Of a stretch of DNA of 64,000 nt, positions 35,621 to 45,191 are shown piece by piece (position 1 is the first letter of the stretch; every line of letters begins with the position of its first letter). The stretch comes from an uncultured Gemmatimonadota bacterium. GTDB taxonomy: Bacteria > Gemmatimonadota > Gemmatimonadetes > Gemmatimonadales > Gemmatimonadaceae. Made by a program: the position numbers and the translations under genes. The stretch covers positions 496,001 through 560,000 of the forward strand of contig CADEFN010000002.1 in NCBI GenBank assembly GCA_902826615.1, written 5' to 3'. The notes below the pieces were generated by a model. The model did not search any database, was not told the origin of the DNA, and was given only the letters and a program-made list of their open reading frames with translations.

Positions 35621-36946
35621 CTAGAAGAGGGCGTCGTCGACCGAATCTGACGACAGCAAAGCGGCGGCCGATTGGAGGGCAGATGGCGCCAGACCCGCGT
35701 TTGCCAGCTCTTCGCAGCGCATGCCGACAAAAAATCGGCTCCCCTCGCTCGTTTCGAACCAGTCCGCCAGATCCCATTGCTCGGTTGGATCGGTGGTGTA
35801 GCTCGTCACGATATCCGGGAGGCTGATGGTGAGGTCGAACCCTGCCTCGATGAGACCCGCGCGGGCGCGTCCACCGATGGTGTTGCTGAGTTCGCCGAAG
35901 ACGTCAGCGCCGCCCGAGTCGAGTGTGACCTCGCGCCGCAGCACTTTTCCGGCGAGCCCGACGGCATCGGCTGCGGCGCAGGCGATGAGCACCACGACGC
36001 TCACGTCAGCGGCCGAAAGCGAGATGCGGCCGGCCACGCCATCGGTGATGACGGGATTCTCGGGTGCGTCGACGACCTTCACTTCCTGACCAGACATCAC
36101 GCCGAGTGTTTGACGCGTGGCCGTGAGACTCCAGCGTCGGGCATCCTCCGCAAAGTGCAGCCGCAACTTGTCTACCGGGGAGTGCCCGTGCAGCAGCGTG
36201 CGCCGCAACTCGGCCGTGAAGGCGTCGGGGACAAACGACCGACGCACGAGTCCAACAAAGTGCTGCATGATATCGCGGGGCGGCTGTTCATCGGCACACA
36301 GCCAGAACGACGGGGCGAGGCCACTGGCTTCGGCCGCCATACGCGTGATCAGGTTCTTGAGCTGTACTTCATTGACCAGCGGGAGCCCGCGAGCCGCCAG
36401 CACGACCGTCGGCTTGACGTCTGCATCCTTGTACACGCGGAGCGCGTGGGCGCCCGAGATGGCCTCGAGTACCGTGAACGGAGGCGAAAGAAAGGTCCTC
36501 GCGAACTCGCGGAAATTCGGGTCCACATCCACCAGGAGGAGGATGCGTGCTCCCTCTGCGCCCTGACGGCGCCGCCAGCCGCTGTGCTGCGCAATGACCT
36601 TGCGAAAGCGGTCGTGCACCTCGGCCGGTCGAATGGGCTTGAGGATGTAGTCCTGCACGCCTAACGCGACGAGGCGCGTCACCTCGTCCTTGTCCTTCAC
36701 CGACGACATGCACACCACGGGCAGCTGGTTGTGCTTCTTGGAATTGCGCACCGCCTCGACCAGCTCGTAGCCACCGAGCTCCGGCATCTGGAGATCGGTG
36801 AAGAGAAAGTCCGGATCTTCCTTCTCGATCATCTCCAATGCCTCGAGCCCGTCACCTGCCTCGACGATTTCGTCGGACATGTGACTCAGGATGCGCTTGA
36901 GGAGTTCGCGAGTGACGAGATCGTCTTCCGCGATGAGGATCTTCAT
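35621..36946 (-). CDS. Response regulator with two receiver-type domains and a C-terminal CheX-like domain
   Basis: This is a 441-residue protein. Residues 1-125 are a canonical receiver: KILIAEDDLVTREL, phospho-acceptor Asp in DFLFTDLQMPELGGYEL, SSVKDKD, and Lys in DYILKPI. A second receiver-like region at about 135-260 (ARILLLVDVDPNFREFARTF) lacks a clear phospho-acceptor. The C-terminal third (VSVVVLIACAAADAVGLAGKVLRREV, ADVFGELSNTIGGRARAGL) resembles CheC/CheX phosphatases, where the ExxN pair removes phosphate from CheY. The protein ends in DSVDDALF, a Phe-terminated tail shared with other Che proteins of this cluster. It has its own sigma-28-like promoter at 36990-37018. Confidence 0.82.
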   Translation of the reverse strand: MKILIAEDDLVTRELLKRILSHMSDEIVEAGDGLEALEMIEKEDPDFLFTDLQMPELGGYELVEAVRNSKKHNQLPVVCMSSVKDKDEVTRLVALGVQDYILKPIRPAEVHDRFRKVIAQHSGWRRRQGAEGARILLLVDVDPNFREFARTFLSPPFTVLEAISGAHALRVYKDADVKPTVVLAARGLPLVNEVQLKNLITRMAAEASGLAPSFWLCADEQPPRDIMQHFVGLVRRSFVPDAFTAELRRTLLHGHSPVDKLRLHFAEDARRWSLTATRQTLGVMSGQEVKVVDAPENPVITDGVAGRISLSAADVSVVVLIACAAADAVGLAGKVLRREVTLDSGGADVFGELSNTIGGRARAGLIEAGFDLTISLPDIVTSYTTDPTEQWDLADWFETSEGSRFFVGMRCEELANAGLAPSALQSAAALLSSDSVDDALF

Positions 36947-36989
36947 TGGAAACGAATTGGTCGCCCCTGGGGGTAGGGGTCTACTGGAA

Positions 36990-37018
36990 GTGTCGGCCCA
37001 CCTATCAGCATGCCTTAG
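36990..37018 (-). promoter_or_regulatory. Sigma-28-type promoter of the REC-REC-CheX gene
   Basis: On the minus strand a TAAGG-type -35 (core at 37013-37017), 15 bases, then GCCGACAC (36990-36997), followed by TT. The same GCCGACACTT is found at the promoter upstream of the STAS gene. It lies about 45 bases before ATG 36946; the -35 overlaps the cheB stop codon. Confidence 0.6.
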
Positions 37019-38091
37019 CGCCGGGCGACCGCATCAGCCGCCCACCGAAGGGCGACGTCGGCGATGTCGTCCAGCGGAAGCACTTCCTCCACCGCTCCCC
37101 GTTCTATCGCCACCCGCGGCATTCCGAACACCACGCAGGTTTCCTCGTTCTGGGCAATCGTGCGCGCGCCGGCGTCGCGCATGGCCTTCATGCCATTCGC
37201 CCCGTCGTCGCCCATCCCGGTCAGCATGACCGCGACCGCGTTCGGCCCAAGCGCCGTCGCGCAGGACTCGAACAACGCATCCACCGACGGGCGGTGCCGG
37301 TTGATCGGCGCGTCCTGCGAGATGCGCACGCGGTACTCGGCGCCACTGCGCGCGACGCGCATGTGGAAGCTTCCGGGCGCGATGAGCACCTGGCCCGGCA
37401 TGATTCGGTCGCCATCGGCGGCTTCCTTCACCTGCATCTGACACAACCCGTTGAGCCGCTCCGCGAACGACCGCGTGAACTTCTCGGGCATATGCTGCGT
37501 GATCACCACGCCCGGAGCGTTGCCCGGGAATCGCGACAGGAGCTGCTTGACGGCCTCCGTTCCCCCGGTGGACGCCCCGATACAAATGATTCGGTGCGTG
37601 GCCTCGGCAAAGGAGGCGCCGTGCCACTGTGCCGACGGGCGTGGCTCCGTTGTGCGAGCCGCACTGGCAGGCCGGCGTGCACGCACCCTGGCGGCGGCCG
37701 CCGCCTTCACCTTGGCCACGATTTCGTCACCCAGATCGGTGGTGCCATGCTGCAGATCGAGCTTTGGCTTCGTGACAAAATCCACGGCGCCGATCTCGAG
37801 TGCCCGCAGCGTGGTCGCGCATCCCTGCTCGGTGAGTGAGGATACCATCACCACCGGCATGGGGCGCGCCTGCATGAGCTTGTCCAGGAAGGTGAGCCCA
37901 TCCATGCGCGGCATTTCGACATCGAGGGTCAGCACATCGATCTGCTCCATCTCACGCATACGGCGCCACGCCGCGATGGGGTCGCCCGCGCTTCCGACTA
38001 CCTCGATACCCGGATCCCGCGACAGGATATTCGTGAGCAACTGCCGCATGAGGGCAGAGTCATCAACGATGAAGACCTTGATGCGACGCAT
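37015..38091 (-). CDS. cheB: Chemotaxis response regulator protein-glutamate methylesterase CheB
   Basis: This is a 358-residue protein. The receiver domain has VFIVDDSALMRQLL, Asp in DVLTLDVEMPRMDGL, and Lys in VDFVTKPKLD. A linker of about 50 residues leads to the methylesterase domain, with Ser in CIGASTGGTEAVKQLL, His in VVITQHMPEKFTRSFAERLNGL and Asp in VMLTGMGDDGANGMKAM, the full catalytic triad. It demethylates and deamidates MCP glutamates for adaptation. ATG 38091 gives the normal start; it is 7 bases after the CheZ-like stop, within the chemotaxis operon. Confidence 0.95.
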   Translation of the reverse strand: MRRIKVFIVDDSALMRQLLTNILSRDPGIEVVGSAGDPIAAWRRMREMEQIDVLTLDVEMPRMDGLTFLDKLMQARPMPVVMVSSLTEQGCATTLRALEIGAVDFVTKPKLDLQHGTTDLGDEIVAKVKAAAAARVRARRPASAARTTEPRPSAQWHGASFAEATHRIICIGASTGGTEAVKQLLSRFPGNAPGVVITQHMPEKFTRSFAERLNGLCQMQVKEAADGDRIMPGQVLIAPGSFHMRVARSGAEYRVRISQDAPINRHRPSVDALFESCATALGPNAVAVMLTGMGDDGANGMKAMRDAGARTIAQNEETCVVFGMPRVAIERGAVEEVLPLDDIADVALRWAADAVARR

Positions 38092-38098
38092 GGCCAGC

Positions 38099-38662
38099 TC
38101 AGAACAGCTCGACGTCGCCTTCGTCCAGCGATTCCTGCTGGACCGCCTTGTGCCGCCAGCCGAGCAGTTCCTCGCGACGACGGGCCAGCGAACTCTCCAC
38201 ACCGCTGAAGTCTTCGGGTGAGAGTCCGACCACACCTCCGATCACCCGGGAATGCAACGGGGCGGCGTCCTTGGCGTAGGCCTCCAGCCACAGCAGGCGT
38301 TTGTCGACATGCTGCAGGAGTTGTGTGGCCATGTCTTCGAACTGCAGGCTCTGCACCACCATGAGCGAGCCACGGGTAATGTCCTCGGCCAGCTGGCGCA
38401 CTTCGCGTACGGCGTCGGAGCCAGACACACTTTCGATGCGATCGGCGGCGGACTGCTGCGACCGGGCCTGATGAATCATGGTCTGGAACGCGACACTGAG
38501 TTTGCCGGTGGCGTCGCCGAGCAGGCTGCGCAACTGGTGCAGGTCGGCCAGGGCATCGGCGAACCCATCCTGCAGTGTGCCCTGCACCTCCTGGTGGAGA
38601 CGCTGGGCGCGCAGCCGGAGGTCGTCCGTCGCGATGGCGGGTGGAGCGATTGGCGTTGTCAT
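38099..38662 (-). CDS. CheZ-like helical chemotaxis protein (putative CheY-P phosphatase)
   Basis: This is a 187-residue, almost entirely helical protein. The central segment SLMVVQSLQFEDMATQLLQHVDKRLLWLE resembles the 'LQFQD-x-x-Q-L' helix of CheZ-type proteins, in which Asp and Gln act in dephosphorylation. Length and helicity fit CheZ (about 210 residues). The C-terminus is DEGDVELF, an acidic tail ending in Phe that resembles the CheY-binding tail of E. coli CheZ. It lies between the CheR-CheD fusion and cheB with gaps of 4 and 7 bases. The phosphatase role is inferred, and a scaffold function is possible. Confidence 0.7.
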   Translation of the reverse strand: MTTPIAPPAIATDDLRLRAQRLHQEVQGTLQDGFADALADLHQLRSLLGDATGKLSVAFQTMIHQARSQQSAADRIESVSGSDAVREVRQLAEDITRGSLMVVQSLQFEDMATQLLQHVDKRLLWLEAYAKDAAPLHSRVIGGVVGLSPEDFSGVESSLARRREELLGWRHKAVQQESLDEGDVELF

Positions 38663-38666
38663 GTAC

Positions 38667-40112
38667 CTAAAAGAGAACGGAATCAAGATCGTCTGTGGTG
38701 ATCGGCGCCGGTTTTGGCGGCAGTACCACAACCCGTTGTTCAGACCGGAAGATGTCCGCGCTGCGATCGATGATCGCACGGACACGAGCCCGCGTCGTGC
38801 CAGTATGAAAGCGCACTTCGAGGGGATACTCACCACCCAGCTGCTCCGCCTCGATGGGAATCCGTTCCGCAGCCAGAAAGGCACGAATGAATTCCGAGTT
38901 CTTGCGGCCCACATCGGCTCCCGACTTGAGTGCCTTGATGACACTCGCGCCGCCAAAGACCTTGGCGCGCAGCCGGCTGCGTTCACCACCCAGCTTCATG
39001 ACCTGGTTGATCAGCAGTTCCATCGCGTGCACGCCGTACCGTGCCGGCCGGTCAGAACTCTCACCGCTTGGCAGCATGAAGTGATTCATTCCGCCAATGC
39101 GGAGCGCCGGATCGTACACGCAGGCGGCCACACACGAACCCAGCACCGTGCGAATTTCCATCGCCGCTTTACTGGCATGGACTCCCCCGGCCTCGATACG
39201 CATCACGGGCGTGGCTGGCGGCAATGGCGCTTTTGCCGTCACGGCAGGTACGGAACCTGTCCGCACCAGTGACGACCGTCTCGGCTCGCCGCCACGCCGG
39301 CGGTAGACCGTCTTGCCCATGGGTTCGTACAGGTCGGAGAGCCAGGAGAGGTTCTCCGAGTGTCCGATGATCATCGACCCACCAGGCACCATACGTTCGG
39401 CAAACCGGCGAAAGAGCTTGTCCTGCGTTTCGCGGTTGAAGTAGATGATCACATTGCGGCAGAAGATCACGTCGAAGGGCGCGCCGGCAGGCCAGCCCCC
39501 CTCGATGAGATTCACGCGCTGGAAGTCGATCATGGACTGCAGTTCGGGACGCACGCGGTAGAAGCCCGCCTTGTCTCCCGACCCGCGCAGGAAATGGCGT
39601 CGCTGCAGGTCGAGCGACAGATCAGCCACCCGGTCCTCGCGATAGACACCCGCCCGCGCGGTCGCCAGCACGTTGGTGTCGATGTCACTCGCCACGATCT
39701 CCACATTCACCCGGGCGTCGCGCGCCGTCATGGCGATCGAGTACGGCTCCTCACCCGTGGACGATGCCGCGCACCAGATGCGCAGCGACTTCCCGCTGAA
39801 CGAGGGGAACACTTCGTCGCGCAGGTAGTGAAAGTGGTGCTCTTCGCGAAAGAACGAGGTCTTGTTGGTGGTGACGGCGTTGATCAGCTCACGCACTTCA
39901 TCGCTTGTGGCATCGGCATCACGCAGCACCGCAACATACGGTGCGTATTCCCGCATGCCGTAGTGGCGCAGCCGCTTCGCCAGCCGCCCCTCGATGAGGG
40001 ACTTCTTCTGCGGCGTCAGATGGATGCCGGCGACCCGCATGATCAGCTCCTGGAGGAACGCGAAGTCGCGTTCCCCCAGCGCGGGCGGGCCGAGGAGGGT
40101 GGTGTCCGTCAT
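38667..40112 (-). CDS. CheR methyltransferase fused to CheD deamidase
   Basis: This is a 481-residue fusion. Residues 1 to about 280 are CheR, with the N-terminal helical bundle (LQELIMRVAGIHLTPQKKSLIEGRLAKRLR), TNKTSFFREEHHF, SAM-binding RIWCAASSTGEEPYSIAM, and DVIFCRNVIIYFNRETQ. A Pro/Ala linker of about 40 residues follows. Residues from about 320 are CheD: EIRTVLGSCVAACVYDPALRIGGMNHFMLP, with the catalytic Cys and His, and AKVFGGASVIKALKSGADVGRKN. One chain would thus methylate and deamidate receptors. The C-terminus TTDDLDSVLF is close to the CheZ tail of E. coli. Upstream is the MCP gene. Confidence 0.92.
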   Translation of the reverse strand: MTDTTLLGPPALGERDFAFLQELIMRVAGIHLTPQKKSLIEGRLAKRLRHYGMREYAPYVAVLRDADATSDEVRELINAVTTNKTSFFREEHHFHYLRDEVFPSFSGKSLRIWCAASSTGEEPYSIAMTARDARVNVEIVASDIDTNVLATARAGVYREDRVADLSLDLQRRHFLRGSGDKAGFYRVRPELQSMIDFQRVNLIEGGWPAGAPFDVIFCRNVIIYFNRETQDKLFRRFAERMVPGGSMIIGHSENLSWLSDLYEPMGKTVYRRRGGEPRRSSLVRTGSVPAVTAKAPLPPATPVMRIEAGGVHASKAAMEIRTVLGSCVAACVYDPALRIGGMNHFMLPSGESSDRPARYGVHAMELLINQVMKLGGERSRLRAKVFGGASVIKALKSGADVGRKNSEFIRAFLAAERIPIEAEQLGGEYPLEVRFHTGTTRARVRAIIDRSADIFRSEQRVVVLPPKPAPITTDDLDSVLF

Positions 40113-40139
40113 GGGTGCGGACGATGTCCTTCTGATGGG

Positions 40140-42221
40140 CTAGAAGTCGACGAACCCGTCGAGCTCCGCTTCCGCACTCATCGCCGCCGTGGCCGCTGGC
40201 TGTTCGCGCACCGGCCCGCTGGACGCCTGACGACGGGTGAGCGAGCGCGCGGGACGACCCGCGGGCACTTCAAGGGCCCGTGACGCCGTTGTGGCTTCCT
40301 CGAGTTTGAACCACGAGACAAGCGCATCGAGCTCTCGCGCCTGGTTCGACAGGGTGCCGGCGGTGGCCGACAGCTCTTCGTTCTGGGCCGCGTTCTGCTG
40401 CGTGACCTGGTCCATCTGCGAGACGGCGCGGTTCACCTCTTCGATGCCAACACTCTGCTCGCGGCTGGCCGCGGCGATTTCGGCGACGATATCCGTGACC
40501 CGTTTCACACTGGTGACGATCTCTTCGAGCGTCTGTCCGGACTGGTTCACGAGCGCCGTACCCTGATCCACCTTGCCTGACGACTCCTGGATCAGCGCCT
40601 TGATCTCCTTGGCAGCCGACGCCGAGCGGGCCGCGAGCGACCGCACTTCGGCGGCCACCACTGCAAAGCCGCGACCCTGCGATCCGGCGCGTGCGGCTTC
40701 CACCGCCGCGTTCAGCGCGAGCAAGTTGGTCTGGAAGGCGATTTCATCGATCGTCGTGATGATCTCGGCAATCTTGCGCGACGAGCGATTGATCTCGCCC
40801 ATGGCCGACACGGCGTCGCCCACCACCCGACCGCCACGATCAGCGACTTCGCGCGCCGTGGTGGCCAGCCGGCTCGCCTGGCTGGCGTTGTCGGCGTTCT
40901 GTTTGACGGTGGCCGTAATCTGCTCCATGCTGGCCGCCGTTTGTTCAAGCGACGAGGCCTGCGATTGCGCCGCCGAGGAGATGTCGTCGGCGACCGATGA
41001 CAACTCGCGTGAAGCGGTGGCCACCTGTGTCGACGATCCGTGGATCCCGTGCGCGATCTCGCCGAGTTTGGTAACAAACGTGTTGAAGGAGATGGCAAGG
41101 TCCCCGAGTTCGTCCTGCGATACGACGTCGAGTCGTTTGGTGAGATCACCGTCCTGGGAGATGCTGCGCATCACGCTTGCCGTCGCGGCAATGGGGTTGG
41201 CAATCGAGCTGCTCATCCAGAGGGCAGTGCCACCGAGCAGGAGGGCCGCCACCAGCGCCAGAATCAGCATGGTATTGCGCAGCGCCACGGCCGGTGCCAG
41301 CGCCTGCTTCTCATCAGCGCGGACAACCACACCCCATCCGTACTTCGGCTGAAACGCTTGCGGCGATGAGGCGTACCCCGCGATGTAGGACACACCGGCC
41401 TTGTCATCCACCTGTTCGATGAACCCGGTTTCGCGGGCCACCGTGCGACGCACGGCTTCCCAGCCCCCGGCTCCCATGTCCTGCGTGAGTTCCCCCTCCT
41501 CACTGACGTCGTCGTGCAGCTTGATGCCCTTGGCGTCGACCAGGGTAAAGAGGAGATCGACCCCGGCTGATGAGCGAGCCGCTACCCGTGCGTTCTCGAG
41601 GATTCCGTCGGCAATGCGCTGGAGTGATGCGTAGTTGCGCCAGACCCCGACCACTTTGCCGCTCGCGTCGCGGATGGGCGCGGTGAAGGTGGTGATGGTT
41701 TCTTCGTCGCCATAGAGCGCCGTGACCCAGGGGTGCTTGGAGGGGGCATCGGTCAGCGACTCCCCTGATTTGATGCCGCCTCGAATGCCCTTCTGGAACC
41801 ATTCCTCCGAGGAGACGTTGGAGGCTTTGATCTCGCGGGTGTCGAGGGGTTTCCCCGTCGGGTCCACCGTGTTCACCACACGGACATTGCCGCGTTCGTC
41901 GGCCACGATCATGAGGTCATAGAATCCATAGGCCACCATGTATTCGTCAGCCAGCGACTGGAGGCGGTCCCAGTCACGAATGCGGCTGGCGGCCAGCGCG
42001 AAGGCCTGCACGTCGCCGTACCGCTCGAAGTAGTTGCGGTCGATTTTATCCGCCACGTTGTAGGCGGTCTGCGATTGGGCGATGCCGGCGGCGGCCGTCA
42101 GGCTCTCGGTCGCTCGCTGGAACGCCAGAAACCCGACGATACCCATGGGAACGAGACCGAGGGCCAGGAAGGCCACGAGCAGCTTGGTGCGCACGCTGCG
42201 GAAAGTGAATCGAGCGAACAT
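40140..42221 (-). CDS. Methyl-accepting chemotaxis protein with dCache sensor
   Basis: This is a 693-residue transducer. TM1 is about residues 13-32 ([21 protein letters not shown]). A periplasmic dCache-type sensor follows to about 310 ([46 protein letters not shown]). TM2 is about 313-333 and HAMP follows ([39 protein letters not shown]). The signalling hairpin has [42 protein letters not shown]. The C-terminus AELDGFVDF resembles the tails of other Che proteins here. It sits in the operon between cheW and cheR-cheD and also has its own sigma-28-like promoter. Confidence 0.94.
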   Translation of the reverse strand: MFARFTFRSVRTKLLVAFLALGLVPMGIVGFLAFQRATESLTAAAGIAQSQTAYNVADKIDRNYFERYGDVQAFALAASRIRDWDRLQSLADEYMVAYGFYDLMIVADERGNVRVVNTVDPTGKPLDTREIKASNVSSEEWFQKGIRGGIKSGESLTDAPSKHPWVTALYGDEETITTFTAPIRDASGKVVGVWRNYASLQRIADGILENARVAARSSAGVDLLFTLVDAKGIKLHDDVSEEGELTQDMGAGGWEAVRRTVARETGFIEQVDDKAGVSYIAGYASSPQAFQPKYGWGVVVRADEKQALAPAVALRNTMLILALVAALLLGGTALWMSSSIANPIAATASVMRSISQDGDLTKRLDVVSQDELGDLAISFNTFVTKLGEIAHGIHGSSTQVATASRELSSVADDISSAAQSQASSLEQTAASMEQITATVKQNADNASQASRLATTAREVADRGGRVVGDAVSAMGEINRSSRKIAEIITTIDEIAFQTNLLALNAAVEAARAGSQGRGFAVVAAEVRSLAARSASAAKEIKALIQESSGKVDQGTALVNQSGQTLEEIVTSVKRVTDIVAEIAAASREQSVGIEEVNRAVSQMDQVTQQNAAQNEELSATAGTLSNQARELDALVSWFKLEEATTASRALEVPAGRPARSLTRRQASSGPVREQPAATAAMSAEAELDGFVDF

Positions 42222-42257
42222 GGGTCGGGGCGATGGATGGGCGAACGGATGAGGGAA

Positions 42258-42284
42258 GTATCGGACTGGTTCAGCTGCGCTCGA
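42258..42284 (-). promoter_or_regulatory. Sigma-28-type promoter of the MCP gene
   Basis: On the minus strand TCGAG (42280-42284), 14 bases and TCCGATAC (42258-42265), then TT. Six of eight bases match the FliA -10 GCCGATAA. It lies 37 bases before ATG 42221, with the -35 inside the end of cheW. Confidence 0.45.
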
Positions 42285-42756
42285 TCAATTCGAGATCGGC
42301 GCTGACGATTTTTTCGATGTCCAGCAGCGCGACCAGCCGCTCCTGGATCTGGGCAATCCCGCGGACGTAGGCGCCGCCTAACGCGCTTGTCAGCTCGGGG
42401 ACGGGCTGGATCGACTCGGGAGGCAGATCGATCACATCCTCGACCGCATCCACCACCAGCCCGACCACCTTGGTCCCGACGGACGTGATGATGAACACCG
42501 TGAAGCGGTCATAGGGCCGCTCCTCGATCCCGAAGCGAATCCGCAAGTCCACGATCGGCACCACGGCGCCACGCAGGTTGGTGACACCCTTCACGTGTGC
42601 CGGGGTGTTGGGCATCGTGGTGATGGCACTCAGGCCCTTGATCTCCTGCACCTTGAGAATCTCGAGACCGTATTCCTCACCACCCAGCTGGAAGGTGAGA
42701 TACTGGTTGGCATCAGTGGCCGCGTCGATGTCCTGCTCGAGTGTCATAGTGGTCAT
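42271..42756 (-). CDS. cheW: Chemotaxis coupling protein CheW
   Basis: This is a 161-residue SH3-like adaptor linking MCPs to CheA. CheW landmarks: [60 protein letters not shown] in sequence, and [25 protein letters not shown]. Its start overlaps the cheA stop (ATGA), so the two are translationally coupled. Confidence 0.95.
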   Translation of the reverse strand: MTTMTLEQDIDAATDANQYLTFQLGGEEYGLEILKVQEIKGLSAITTMPNTPAHVKGVTNLRGAVVPIVDLRIRFGIEERPYDRFTVFIITSVGTKVVGLVVDAVEDVIDLPPESIQPVPELTSALGGAYVRGIAQIQERLVALLDIEKIVSADLELIERS

Positions 42757-44771
42757 GCAAATTCCTCCCCGGATGTGCTGACGGCGGCGAGCAGCTGTTC
42801 TGCCGCCTCACGACGTGTGGTGGTCCACCGGAACAGCTCCTGCACGTCACAGATGAGCGACACACGCCCATCGCCCAGGATGGTGGCGCCCATCACCCCG
42901 TCCAGCTTTCGATAGTTGGCTTCGAGATTCTTGATGACCACCTGCTGCTGGCCCAGCACGTCGTCGACGAGCAGGCCAAAGCGGCGACCATCGGTTTCGG
43001 CGATGACAATGATCCCGCGGCTCGGTTCGGTGATGGCCACGTCATGACCAAAGACCGCATGCAGCCGCACAAAGGGAAGACTCTCGCCCCGAAGCACCAG
43101 CACCTCACCCGACCCCAGGATGTTGCGCACATCGCGTGGAGTGGGCCGCAGCGACTCCACCACACTCAGGAGCGGCAGGACGTAACTCGCGCCCCCCACG
43201 CTCACGATGAGGCCGTCGAGAATGGCCAGCGTCAGGGGGAGGCGAATCCGGACACGACTTCCCTTGCCCTCGGTAGAGGTGAGGGTCACCGATCCGCTCA
43301 TGCCTTCGACATTGCGCTTGACCACATCCATACCCACGCCGCGACCACTGAGATCGCTCACCTGGGCGGCCGTCGAGAATCCCGGCGCGAAGATCAGGGC
43401 ATTGATCTCGTCGTCGCTGAGCACCTCGTCCGGCCGGATCAGCCCATTGGCCTCGGCCTTCTCCCGGATGCGCTTCGTGTTGAGTCCGCGGCCGTCGTCG
43501 GCCACATCAATCACCACGCTCCCCCCTTCGTGGGCGGCACGCAGCGTGACGGTGCCCGTGTCCCCCTTGCCGGCCGCGATACGATCGGCGGGTGTCTCGA
43601 GCCCGTGGTCGATGGCGTTGCGCACCAGATGGGTGAGCGGATCTCCGATGCGCTCGATCATCCCCTTGTCGAGCTCCGTTTCAGCGCCCTGCATCTCGAG
43701 CCTGACCTTCTTGCCTAACGTGTTCGACACGTCGCGCACCAGGCGCGGGAAGCGGTTGAACACCGTGGCCACCGGGAGCATGCGCACACTCATCACACGT
43801 TCCTGCAGGTCGCGCGTACTGCGATCCAGCGAGGCCAGTGCTTCCTGCAGTTCGCCCAGCCGGCCCATGTCGAAGTCCGACGCAATCTGGTTCACCATCG
43901 CCTGCGAAATGACCAGCTCGCCGACCAGGTCCACCAGCGCATCGATCTTGTCGGTGGGCACGCGAATCGACGCCGCTTCTGCTGCGACGGGTTTGCCGTC
44001 AGATCCGGGCGTCTTGAGTGGCGGCGCATGGGCGGCGACACCGGCGCGCGAGGGATCGTCGGTCACATCACGCACCGAGTGCTCACACTCGTCTTCCGCA
44101 AACAGGAAGACGTTGGCGATTTCGTCGCGTGACGCAGTGGTGGTCACCTTCACCACCCAAATGAGGTGGCACAGATCGGGGTCCAGCGCGTCGATCGCGG
44201 GGAGCCGAGTCGTGTCGCACACCACCGACACATCGTGGCCGAGTTCGGTCAGCTCGCGCACGATCAGCATCGGATCCTGTCCCGATGCGAAGAGCTGTCG
44301 CTTGGGCAGCAAGCGAATCGCGTACGTGCGAGGTGCCCCAGCGGCCGGCGTGGACTGCGGCGCCACGACGGTCTCGGCCTCTGTCGTGGGAGCACCCAGT
44401 GCCGCCCTCAACTCGCCCGTGACTTCGGCCGTGTCGACTTCACTCCCTTGACCGGCTTGTGCTGCGGCGAGAAGTGCCTTGAGTGTGTCGTTGGCGCGCA
44501 GAAGGAGCTGCCCCAGCTTGGGCGTCACCGCCAGTGTGCCACTCCGAAGCCGGTCAAGCACACTTTCCATATCGTGCGTGAAAGCCGCGATCTCCGGAAA
44601 ACCCAGGGTGGCCGCGAGCCCCTTCACCGAGTGCGCGGCGCGGAAGATCGCGTTCATCTGTTCGGAGTCTGCCGCACCGCTGTCGAGGGCGAGCAGTCCC
44701 TGTTCGACCGCTGCCACATGCTCTGCGGACTCCTCGAAGAAGGCGTCGCGGAACTCCGCCATGAAGGTCAT
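42753..44771 (-). CDS. cheA: Chemotaxis histidine kinase CheA
   Basis: This is a 672-residue kinase. P1 phosphotransfer domain: His at about residue 47 in AIFRAAHSVKGLAATLGF. A P2-like region near 140-240 is followed by the P3 dimerisation helix pair (IRVPTDKIDALVDLVGELVISQAMVNQ). P4 ATPase: N-box HLVRNAIDHGLE, G1 DVADDGRGLN, G2 SDLSGRGVGMDVVKRNVE. P5 CheW-like regulatory domain at the end (LLSVVESLRPTPRDVRNI, GLLVDDVLGQQQVVIKNLE). ATG 44771 is chosen because it lies 19 bases after the cheY stop and begins the P1 domain. Confidence 0.95.
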   Translation of the reverse strand: MTFMAEFRDAFFEESAEHVAAVEQGLLALDSGAADSEQMNAIFRAAHSVKGLAATLGFPEIAAFTHDMESVLDRLRSGTLAVTPKLGQLLLRANDTLKALLAAAQAGQGSEVDTAEVTGELRAALGAPTTEAETVVAPQSTPAAGAPRTYAIRLLPKRQLFASGQDPMLIVRELTELGHDVSVVCDTTRLPAIDALDPDLCHLIWVVKVTTTASRDEIANVFLFAEDECEHSVRDVTDDPSRAGVAAHAPPLKTPGSDGKPVAAEAASIRVPTDKIDALVDLVGELVISQAMVNQIASDFDMGRLGELQEALASLDRSTRDLQERVMSVRMLPVATVFNRFPRLVRDVSNTLGKKVRLEMQGAETELDKGMIERIGDPLTHLVRNAIDHGLETPADRIAAGKGDTGTVTLRAAHEGGSVVIDVADDGRGLNTKRIREKAEANGLIRPDEVLSDDEINALIFAPGFSTAAQVSDLSGRGVGMDVVKRNVEGMSGSVTLTSTEGKGSRVRIRLPLTLAILDGLIVSVGGASYVLPLLSVVESLRPTPRDVRNILGSGEVLVLRGESLPFVRLHAVFGHDVAITEPSRGIIVIAETDGRRFGLLVDDVLGQQQVVIKNLEANYRKLDGVMGATILGDGRVSLICDVQELFRWTTTRREAAEQLLAAVSTSGEEFA

Positions 44772-44790
44772 GAGAGGCCCTGTCTCGCGA

Positions 44791-45156
44791 TCAGGGGACG
44801 ACCTTGGCAATCACCTTGAGCAGCATTTCGGGGTTGAATGGCTTGACCAGCCACCCCGTCGCCCCCGCCGCTTTGCCCTGCTCCTTCATGCCAGCTTGCG
44901 ACTCTGTGGTCAGCATGAGAATGGGAACACCCTTCAGCTCGTCGCGCTGCCGCGCCTGCTTGATGAAGGTGATGCCATCCATGACTGGCATGTTCAGGTC
45001 GGAGATGATCAGGTCCACCGATTTGCCCTGAAGAACATCCAGGGCTTGCTGGCCATCGCCGGCGGTGAGGGTGTCAAAGCCCGCTTCTTTCAGCGAGTAC
45101 GACACCATTTCGCGCATGGTGGTGGAGTCGTCGACGACCAGTGCTGTCTTTGCCAT
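44791..45156 (-). CDS. cheY: Chemotaxis response regulator CheY
   Basis: This is a 121-residue single receiver domain. Asp pair in LVVDDSTTMREM, phospho-acceptor Asp in DLIISDLNMPVMDG, Thr in ILMLTTESQ, Lys in GWLVKPFNPEMLLKVI. The 'TTESQ' and 'GWLVKPF' spellings are typical of motility CheY proteins. It is expected to bind FliM when phosphorylated and to be the partner of the Phe-terminated tails of neighbouring Che proteins. Start ATG 45156 begins the fold directly. Confidence 0.93.
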   Translation of the reverse strand: MAKTALVVDDSTTMREMVSYSLKEAGFDTLTAGDGQQALDVLQGKSVDLIISDLNMPVMDGITFIKQARQRDELKGVPILMLTTESQAGMKEQGKAAGATGWLVKPFNPEMLLKVIAKVVP

Positions 45157-45191
45157 TCGGTTACTCTCGATGTCGCGAGTTTGGGCCTGCG

